Positions 56,099 to 64,000 of a stretch of 64,000 nucleotides of DNA are shown piece after piece. Both the position numbers and the translations under genes were made by a program. The DNA is from Pseudeuparius sepicola (lineage: Eukaryota; Arthropoda; Insecta; Coleoptera; Anthribidae): positions 38,939,500-39,003,499 of the forward strand of contig OY987302.1 in NCBI GenBank assembly GCA_963920635.1, written 5' to 3'. The notes beneath the pieces are model-generated. The model was not told the DNA's origin. It did not search any database and saw nothing but the letters and a program-made list of their open reading frames with translations. The first letter of the stretch is position 1, and the number at the start of each line of letters is the position of its first letter.

Positions 56099-57880
56099 GC
56101 CTTTATTGTTTGCTTACCAAAATTACAAGATAAATTGAAAGACGGTGGCGACATCCAACTAAAAGCTGCTCTATATAACCACCATAAGAAAATAAATAAA
56201 TAAGCAGTACTCGTAAATACAATATCTCTGTCAAGTCAGTCGTTAAGAGACAAAAAAAAATAAACTTAGTGCAATCTGTTAGATTCAACATATTTTTTAA
56301 TCAACTTGTCAAAGGCGCTCGGGTTAGACGCAGATCTAAAGTGTCGTGGACGGGCACTGAACGTTTTTATGGCGTTGTAAGTAAACGATTTTTCAAATTG
56401 CTTTGTTAGCGACGTTTAGGAATAGAGAAGGTGTGGCAATTGCGGGTATTGAGGGCATGGCGGTCGGAATTTTTGATAAGCTTTAAGTACAAATAATCTG
56501 GCTGAGAGGTAACGCTAAGCGAATACACGAATTTAGCCATTTGAATGAAAAATCTTTCTTCCTAGTTAAACGATCCAGATCGTTTAAAAGCATCGGAGAT
56601 GTGATCAAATTTTCTGATGCCAAAAGAAAATCTTATACAAGCATTTTGGACCATTTGTAGAGAATGTTTTTCCTTGGCAGTCAGAGTGGGCCAGTATACT
56701 AAAAGGCAATAACTTAAATGTGAAAGAATATTACTCTCACACAGTCTGAATTTGATTGGGGTCAAGAATATCTTTGTGCAAGTAAAATAATTTGAGTAGA
56801 CCAAAACATTTTCCTATAAGTTTACGCGTGTGCATCTCAAATTTTTGCATCAAAAATTTTTGCATGATTTTGTTTTGCCTAACTGGGTGTTATTAAGTTT
56901 TAAGCTAAAGTGTTCATCAGTCTCCAATAAGAGTCTGTCTTTTCCCATTATGAGAAACTGGGTTTTACTATCGTTCAGCAATAATCGGTGAGAACCCGCA
57001 TAGGAATTAAGTGCAGCTAAATCACTGTTGAGTTTGAGTATCGCGGAAAAGCGGTCATTGTACCTAGTCAAAAGAAAGATATATTTGTGTGTCATCTGCA
57101 TATTGATGCGAGGAGCAATACTTTAAAGAAAAGGGAAGATCCGCCGTATAAAGAGAAAACAGCAAAGGACCTAAAATACTGCCCTGTGGGACACCGCAAC
57201 TCAAATGAACCAAATCTGAACTTCCACTACTCAGCGTGACCCGCTGGGAACGACCTTCTAAGTAATTCCTAAATAATAACAACGCAGAACTATCCAGACC
57301 GAAGTATTCAAGCTTTTTCAAAATAATAAAATAATGGCGTAGTCCACTGTATCAAACGCCTTGCTGAAATCTAGCACCACCAGACACGTGTTTTTCTTTG
57401 CGTCGTAAGCCCTATATAAATCATCGAAAACGTCGAGCAAGGTGTGCTGTGCTTATGTCGGAAGCCAGAATGTGTACGAGGAATGATGTTATTGGCCAAG
57501 GCAAAATTGTTCAGTTGTAAGTAAACAACCTTCTCCAGTATCTTGGACATAGTGGGCAAAATGCTAATAGGACGATAGTGGGACATTTGAGTAGGGTTTT
57601 TATTTTTAGGTACTGGGTGAACATTAGCCTGTTTCCACAATTTAGGTACAACCATGGTTTCTAGACAGAAATTGACAATGTAAGCAATGTGATCAGAAAG
57701 ATAAGGGACCAGATACAATAACATTTTAGCATTAATTCCATCAGGGCCGGTGGCATTTGATTTCAACTTTAAGATGATGTTCTCCACTGTCCTACCAGTT
57801 ATGGAAGTAAAACAAAAACCAGGAGTGTTCTTCAAAAATGGCTTGTTCATGTAAGAATTCAGTCTTAAAGAATGGTTTAC
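56099..57880 (-). pseudogene. CR1/L2-type LINE, 5'-truncated reverse transcriptase
   Basis: Minus-strand RT in several frames: KSNATGPDGINAKMLLYLVP, ANVHPVPKNKNPTQMSHYRP, ISILPTMSKILEKVV, HSGFRHKHST, then VVLDFSKAFDTVDYA (catalytic Asp), CGVPQGSILGPLLFSLYTAD, HQYADDTQIYLSF (catalytic YADD), LLLNDSKTQFLIMG and a C-terminal part with LSHLSYCLLVYWPTL and MVQNACIRFSFGI. The endonuclease is missing. Frameshifts occur near 57430, 57310 and 57085 and again before 56804. It ends with AATAAAGG and a (TTA)n tail. The YADDTQIYLSF style points to CR1/L2. Confidence 0.82.
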
Positions 57881-58244
57881 GTCGCGGCTTAGGAATGTTG
57901 ATCTCAGCCGAAACCCCTAATTAATGGCGCTACTGACTGGCCGCGCTATTTGATATCGCGCGGAGGTCCGCATCTCCCGGTGCGCAGTTGCCAGTAGTAT
58001 AAACATATCGTAAATTTGCTTGTTTTTACTTTTACCCAGAAATCTGAAAAAATTCGAAATATTGAGAAAACCGATAATTTTTCTGGAGTTTTTAAATTTT
58101 TGGGAAACAATTTTCTGATGTGACGATAAATACAGTAACGTCTAAGTTAATTTATTACCTTTTTGATTTTCCAATGTCAATCCATTGTTTCTTTTTTTAA
58201 AAAATACCAAAAATACGTTTTACAGTAATTAGTGCATTGTGTAG
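57881..58244. other. spacer, no gene seen
   Basis: Short stretch between the LINE and the transposase relic. Nothing recognised. Confidence 0.4.
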
Positions 58245-58830
58245 GGACCTCTTGGTTTCCCTCAGCCGAGGCAAGTTGTTTACGGCGTGGTACTGAGCCC
58301 TGAGCCCGAGCCCGACGATCACGACCAGGTGGAAACCTCACGCTGGCAATACTGCGAAAGACTGCAGTAGCAAATTCAACACAAACCTAAGCACAAAATG
58401 TAAAACAGGCACCAAAATGCACTGGAGAAGCGGTTCGAAAATACCACCACAAGTTATAATTCTGTTCGTAAGCGATCCACAAATACGTGCAAATAATCCG
58501 GGATTAATGATGATTTGATCGACAGCTTCTTCAGTTCACGTAACTCTTGCTTACTCTCAACTTCAGTTTCGCACACGATGGATTTCACGTACCCCAAACA
58601 CAAAAGTCCATTGGATTCAAGTGCGGGGATCGCGCTGGCCATGGTACAGGCCCTCCTCTACCAATCCAGCGACCCGGACAGTGCTGGTCCAAAAATCCCC
58701 GGACTGGCCCTGCAAAATGTGCTGGGGCCCCATCGTGCATGAACCACATGTCGCGGAGAAAGACAAGTGGCAGGTGGCAGTCCACATGTCATATTAGTAT
58801 CATGCGCTCTTCGGTTGGTGCCATCACCAT
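58245..58830 (-). pseudogene. IS630-Tc1-mariner-type transposase, DDE part to C-terminus
   Basis: The minus-strand frame has LRDMWFMHDGAPAHF (second catalytic Asp), WIGRGGPVPWPARSPHLNPM and DFCVWG (last catalytic position, Asp in DF...WG). After a shift come GYVKSIVCETEVESKQELRE, then NPGLFARICGSLTNRI and GGIFEPLL. The N-terminal half, including the first catalytic Asp, is absent. The region after the stop shares GGACCTCTTGGTTTCCCTC with the relic at 33440-33745, so both are the same element family. Confidence 0.78.
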
Positions 58831-61330
58831 CTAGGGTCCTGGTGTCATAAAAATTTGCCCCTCTATCGTATAAGAAATCTGTAACTACCCTAGTGTGTAA
58901 GAAAGTGCCGAATGACTGCAGAGTGCACTGCTGCTGCTTTTATCACTAGATGGCGCTAAGTTAACAGTCCATGTATTATATATTTCTTATTGAATTTTGA
59001 TTCATGCAAACGTATTAAATTAACAAACTGATACATTCTAACGTTATATAGTTTTTGATTAATTACACATTTTCAAAAACCACTAGATGTGCAGTGTATA
59101 ATACTTCAGAGCCATCTATGAGGCGTTGCCGACAAAACTTGTTTTACAGATTTCTGTATACGCGTGACTTCCCCTAGTTGTTACAGATTTCTGTATACAA
59201 AAATCTGTAAGAACCTTTGCAGCTCAGCAAGAGTTAGAAAAGAGTATCACTAGCGGCCACTGCACTAACCATTCAACTGAGTGAACGCGTGAAGGCGTGA
59301 ACCCGTGGACGTCAACAACGTTAGCACAGATAAGACGTTAGTCAGCAGGCTAAGGTTTACCAAAAACGGACAATATGCAAAACAGATAAACACTGTTAGA
59401 GTTTAAGTGTTACTGGTGGTAATTTTCTTGTGTAATTTAAAAACTATGATTATTCATTCTGTGTGCGGAAACTTCTCATGTAAATGCAAATGATTGTGGT
59501 GTGATTAAAACATTTTCTCAACGTGTTTCAAGTGCTATAACGCTTGCCATTTGACGAATCAAGCTTGAGAACCCCGATACTGCCGATAAAAAATAAGTAG
59601 GTATTTATTATTTCTTCAGATTAAAACTTTCAATAATAAGGTTGAACACTGACAATGAAATTCGGCAACATCGCTCACCTCAGATGTTTCCTTAGAATCA
59701 GGTGCGTCGAGTTTGGCGGGTGTTGTTTGATTTGTCCCACGATTTAAACTTCTCCATAAAAAAATCGCATTTTCCTTTTTGTTGAGCCTCCCTCATTGTG
59801 TGGTTAAATTTTTTTACATCATGATTGAATCACCCTGTATTCACCTTAATTTAAAATCTGTAGAGAATATTAGGAAGTAAAAGTTCGATCTAATTGTGGG
59901 AAAATCAAATATAGTATAAAACCATTGTTAATATAATATAAAACCTTTGTACCACCGAAAATTAGTAGCTACTGCCTTTGAGTGTGAAAGGGAACTTCTA
60001 CACTCAAAGGTCCTGTCCCCCAAGGAAATAAGATCGATAAGTGTAGTTGTGTTCGTTTGCATACCTATTCTTATAAGGAACGAAAACGTATTTATCTAAG
60101 AACGCTCCTAGCAGGTTCACCGTTAAAGTATGTATATCTGTATATGTAGAACAAATTTGCATGTAAGCCCTTAGTTTAATACTGATATAGATACCAGTTT
60201 GCTTGCAAGCAATTTTCGATTTATGCAGTTTAAAACCTTCAAGGAATTTCTTCTCTTAGGCAGATGTATTGAAATAACTATTTACTGAGTCCCCTATATA
60301 CACATCCAAGTTTTAGGAAGTATGATTTAAAAGTGTAACGAATTCTTAATGTATTCGTTATCAAAATAATAATATCGATATAGAACAGATGCTTATACAA
60401 TTGAACCATTTTCCTGCTTTTACATACGCAAATATTCCAGGTGTCCTTTATTTCGGTACAGAAAGGTGAGAAAGGACCTTTTTTAATATATTTCACATTG
60501 ATCGTTTTATAAACTAAATTTTATTAGAATAATAAAACACTAATTATCGGGTATAGAAAACAATAGCATGTATAATTTTGCGCTCGGGTTAAACCACCCT
60601 ACACTAGATCGGGGTTCAACTCCCACACAAAGCAACCGATTATCATTTGTAGTACTTGAAGTACTTGAACAATGATTATTACTCACAATCTGCTTAATTA
60701 CTATAATACAACGATAAAGAGAGGTCCGACCGGAGGAATATCTGGGTGTCATTTTGAACCCTGAATCAATGCAGCAGGTAGGAGGTATTTTAAAATGGTA
60801 TACAGAAGCATTCTGTAGAATTAAATGCTTGAGATTTTATACACAAGGCGAAATAGGAATTAAAGAAAATTAAGTATTTTATATTTGATATTTTATTTGT
60901 TGTAGATTTTTTTCTAAATTATATACCTAATTCCGCTCGCGTTAACCTACTTGTTGTTGCGACCGATTCTTCATGTTCTAATATTTCTTCCATAGCATTG
61001 ACTATCTATTTATATGCTAAGTACTTTCTATATTTCTATTTCCAGAATCCGCAAGATTTTTGGTGGCGTGGTTACTGCTTTTAGCTAAAGTAGTCAACCA
61101 TTTTCATAGATGTCTTTTTTTGGGCACCTAAAATTTTGGAAACCTAAAACATGAAGACTTCAAAACATTATAGCGAATATAAGCTAACTGATTTGTTCTG
61201 ATCATCGAATTGATAAGTACGGTGATAAGGTGTACTTTTTAACTTTTATTTATTTTAACTGACTTCTTAATTTTAAAATTCAATCCAATAAGAAAAACAT
61301 CTAAGAGAGGTAACTTTTACATATATAACA
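58831..61330. other. long spacer
   Basis: No convincing gene. GGGGTTCAACTCCCAC at about 60610-60625 resembles a tRNA B box, comparable to 50165-50175, perhaps SINE remnants. The block TTACAGATTTCTGTATAC occurs twice near 59142 and 59180. Confidence 0.4.
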
Positions 61331-61423
61331 GATATCACGAACGATGATCATCGCGTCAGAATGGTCGACAATGTAATTTCCATTGTCAACCATTGTGACG
61401 CAGGGATCATCGTTCGAGATATC
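61331..61423. repeat. 93-bp palindrome
   Basis: GATATCACGAACGATGATC with GTCAGAATGGTCGACAATG on the left is mirrored by CATTGTCAACCATTGTGACG and GATCATCGTTCGAGATATC. The arms are about 43 bp with few mismatches. Confidence 0.75.
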
Positions 61424-61440
61424 CACTATTAGTACATTGT

Positions 61441-61554
61441 GTACCTAGTAGGAAAAGCTGAACATTCCCGGACGACCGTAAAGATTGCCTGTCGAGGCGT
61501 AAGCCGAGACTGGCAATACGGAGTCGGGGAATGTGGCTTTTCCTACGAGGTATA
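61441..61554. repeat. 114-bp palindrome
   Basis: GTACCTAGTAGGAAAAGC with ACATTCCC is mirrored by GGGGAATGTGGCTTTTCCTA/CGAGGTATAC. The inside carries ATTGCCTGTC/GACTGGCAAT. It lies only about 250 bp upstream of the recombinase gene start. Confidence 0.7.
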
Positions 61555-61805
61555 CATACTATTTTTCCGAAAATCAAAAATTACTCAAAGAACATAAATT
61601 ATTACAATCAACTAAAATTTTGAAATAAGCATTATTAATTTTATTCACAAATAAAGGATGCCATGAAATATTTGTTTTGTAACTATGGAAACAAAGTAAT
61701 ATTGAATTGTCAAACTTGACGCATGAAAAGTTTATTTTTGGCGTTTCCCATAGTGTTTTCCGCGTTTTCGAACGTTCTAAAAAGCAAAAGTAAAAGTATA
61801 AAGTG

Positions 61806-62225
61806 ATGAGTGATGATGACTGTTCCATTTCTGGAACCCCCCCAGAACTCACGGAAGCAGTAAATACTGCCTCCTTGGATTTGTTGCCAACAAAATCCAG
61901 AGAAAAATTTAACTATGCATACAATCGTTTTATGGAATATCGTAAGAATAAAAATGCAAGTTCATTCTCAGAAAATGTTGTAATGGCATACTTCTTGGAG
62001 CTTGGTTCCAAGATGAAATCTTCTACTTTGTGGGCGAACTATTCAATGTTGAAGGCAACCCTTGCAATTAGACATGATGTGGATATATCTAAATATCCAA
62101 AACTTCGTTCATTATTGAAACGGCAGGCAGAAGCCTATAGGCCAAAAAAATCCAAGATTTTAACTAAAGAACAAATCAACAAATTTATCCAGGAAGCTTC
62201 ACATAAAGAATATTTAATGATTAAG
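61806..62225 (+). CDS. Crypton-like tyrosine recombinase-related gene, exon 1
   Basis: Encodes 140 residues from MSDDDCSISGTPPELTEAVN to KEYLMIK. The middle part (SREKFNYAYNRFMEYRKNKN, SENVVMAYFLELGSKMKSST, LWANYSMLKATLAIRHDVDI, KYPKLRSLLKRQAEAYRPKK, LTKEQINKFIQEA) is the helical core-binding domain of a family related to tyrosine recombinases (Crypton / DUF3504 type), abundant in insect genomes. The start is the ATG at 61806; a GTG just before it is not needed. The donor GTAGGT follows in phase 0. The frame is fully open, so the copy is young or under selection. Confidence 0.75.
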
Positions 62226-62284
62226 GTAGGTCACAAAACTTCAATTTTTATTCGGATTATTTACATATTTATTTATTGTTGTAG

Positions 62285-62476
62285 GTTGCTGTAATATTTG
62301 GTATTTCTGGAGCTTGTAGAATGGACGAGTTAGTTAAAATGACCTTACAAGATGTAGAAGACCTACAATCTAAGCTTTTAGTTGGCATACCAGACTCTAA
62401 AACGAATACATCAAGATCATTTGTAGTAAAAATTGTTTTCGAAAAACTTGTTCTCAATAATTTTTTTAGTTTATAA
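62285..62476 (+). CDS. Crypton-like tyrosine recombinase-related gene, exon 2 (truncated)
   Basis: After a 59-bp intron ending TTGTTGTAG the frame continues VAVIFGISGACRMDELVKMT and LQDVEDLQSKLLVGIPDSKT. GACRMDEL holds the first catalytic Arg position of tyrosine recombinases. After NTSRSFVV the homology fades (KIVFEKLVLNN) and a TAA follows, so the His and Tyr parts of the catalytic domain are missing. A perfect 13-bp-arm palindrome begins four bases after the stop. The gene is therefore truncated or continues by a splice I cannot see. Confidence 0.65.
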   Translation, partial: VAVIFGISGACRMDELVKMTLQDVEDLQSKLLVGIPDSKTNTSRSFVVKIVFEKLVLNNFFSL

Positions 62477-62479
62477 ATA

Positions 62480-62508
62480 ACTGTAAGGAAATAATATTTC
62501 CTTACAGT
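62480..62508. repeat. perfect palindrome ACTGTAAGGAAAT/ATTTCCTTACAGT
   Basis: Two perfect 13-bp arms separated by three bases. The AAGGAAATATT motif returns at about 62564. It sits where homology of the recombinase gene ends. Confidence 0.7.
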
Positions 62509-62635
62509 ACAAAAATAAATATTTCCTAACAGTTACTTTCCGTTGCCTGGCAACGACTAAGTGCAAGGAAATATTGACTTTTTCTTTCAAAAATGTTATC
62601 AAAAATGTCAATATTTCTGATTGATTTTCGGAAAA

Positions 62636-62890
62636 AAATATTTTTTCTTGAAATCGGCAGTAAAGTGTCCCAAAATAGTCATTACAAGCTCAGAAATCGG
62701 CACTGAAGTAACCCATTATTGTACGATTTTTTCAATAAGTAGGCCTTGGCGAGATGTAAACATCAAACGTCAGACGCGGAGCCATCGCCCGTCAAAAGTG
62801 ACCAAATATTCAAAACCTGGCCAATAAAGGCCCATTTAACTATTCGTAGACATTGCGAAATTGTTACCTATAGCAGCGCAATCTATCAGT
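62636..62890. repeat. dispersed repeat, copy of the block at 2855-3090
   Basis: TTCTTGAAATCGGCAGTAAA, TTGTACGATTTTTTCAATAA, GTAGGCCTTGG and CGCCCGTCAAAAGTGACCAA all match the block in the cathepsin intron, with an ATGTAAACATCAAACGTCAG part also seen near 3700 and 4080. It is non-coding. Confidence 0.75.
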
Positions 62891-64000
62891 ATAAATATTT
62901 TAGTATTTTATTTATATTAATATATAAATGAAGGCTTTTATTAGACTAGTTATAATTTTCTGGCTAGCAAGCTCACTCGGCAATAAACATTATGGTCATG
63001 ATCTTCGTTGATAGTAAGGCCTTATTGAATATGCACCTGTAACAAGTAAGTATTATTTTATTAGCCAACATTAGCCATCCTTTTTGAGAATACGCTGCCC
63101 AAGTTACTCTCGATGAAATGTTTACTGCAAATGCGAGTACTTAAAGACGGTATTTATAATTTTTTTAATTATAATATTATTTTTATTTTGTATTGTAACT
63201 TTATGTAGGTATATTAAATTTTTTGGAAAGCAGCAAATTTCAAAAACGAATGAAAATAAATCCCGCTCTTATTTGGGCCCCAATAGGTGCATATATAAAT
63301 ACACAAAAAGAGTTTACCATTTTTGCGATCTACAAATATTACCCGACAGGAGGAAAATGATGGTTGACCATATATATTTCTTACCACAGTTGAAAATAAT
63401 ATGTTAAATTTAACATTTTTTTGATGTTCCATCTGGTCCACACACAAAAATATGTAAAATGACTGATGTACGTGTCTGTCAAATTTTACGTTATGCGTTG
63501 TGTAGAAAATGATAACTGAAAGTGTTATATCATTTTGAAGTATTATTGTCTGTCAACTTATACATACAGATTTGTGAAAATAAAAGTTAAATTGACATTA
63601 AAGTTTTGTGGTATTTACGATGGTAGTGTGTCATATTGAAACTTTCCATATTCAAATTAACAAGTCAGGTAATGTTAATTAGACATTTGTCATTATTTAT
63701 ATTAACAAAAGCGTGAGTTGAAGTAACATCTAGGCATATTATATGTTAAATAGAGGAAAAACGACAGATTTTTAACATTTGATCTAAAGTTAAAAATACA
63801 CATATAAATAGTACTTTTAACATAAGATTAATAGTAAATAAATATATTACGTAATAATTACATTATTATATACAGTGTGTCCACATTAAGGACTTACCAC
63901 CCTTGTAAAATTTTTATTTGATGGTCGATTTTGATAAAAGTTTTTTTATAATGCGCATTCAATGAGTAGGTAACTTTATTCTTGGGTTGTAATCATATAA
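62891..64000. other. AT-rich spacer to window end, no gene seen
   Basis: No recognised coding motif. One possible repeat end (TACAGTGTGTCCACATTAAG, mariner-type) starts at 63872 and would extend past the window. Confidence 0.4.

Overview
This is a repeat-dominated, AT-rich stretch of an animal nuclear genome, almost certainly an insect. The evidence is an intron-split cathepsin B-like gene plus LOA/I-type, R4/Dong-type and CR1/L2-type LINEs, BEL/Pao pol remnants, hAT and IS630-Tc1-mariner remnants, a Crypton-like tyrosine recombinase gene of a kind common in beetles and other insects, and very many palindromic MITEs. A beetle or another large-genome insect fits; the species cannot be fixed from sequence alone. 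No bacterial-type operons, rRNA genes or convincing tRNA genes were seen.

Layout. 1-11.5 kb: three coding exons of a cathepsin B-like cysteine protease on the minus strand. Exon 1 is at 11322-11518, exon 2 at 11077-11212 and exon 3 at 266-466; the rest lies beyond the left edge. The 10.6-kb second intron holds a MITE, a ~121-bp tandem repeat, a nest of inverted repeats and a 5.2-kb LOA-type LINE (4681-9885) with its target-site duplication. 11.5-20 kb: a MITE, BEL/Pao pol remnants split by a mariner-like foldback element, then AT-rich sequence. 21-23.5 kb: two minus-strand LINE fragments. 23.5-25.5 kb: a 2-kb foldback element into which a 1.2-kb repeat array has inserted. The array contains three copies of a type I hammerhead ribozyme motif, two in tandem (529-bp period) and one inverted, flanked by a 13-bp target-site duplication. 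This is the most interesting object in the window: a retrozyme-like (or Penelope-derived) element. 28-37 kb: two gap-free copies of a ~794-bp segment 7.7 kb apart, a hAT element with intact ends and 8-bp duplication, and a 2-kb element with 36-bp inverted termini and a transposase tail. 37-48.4 kb: foldback elements with hAT remnants, a cysteine-rich coding remnant broken by a MITE, and an IS630/Tc1-type transposase pseudogene. 53-58 kb: an R4/Dong-type LINE with restriction-like endonuclease, framed by (TAA)6 on both sides and apparently inserted in the microsatellite tail of a CR1/L2-type LINE. 58-64 kb: a second transposase fragment, palindromes and a two-exon Crypton-like recombinase gene, apparently truncated.

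Function. The only clear host gene is the cathepsin B-like protease: secretory signal, inhibitory propeptide and catalytic cysteine are visible. The Crypton-like gene is either a domesticated gene or an element relic. Everything else is mobile DNA in various states of decay, much of it nested, so relative insertion ages can be read in several places. Family assignments come from motif recognition by eye; no searches were run.
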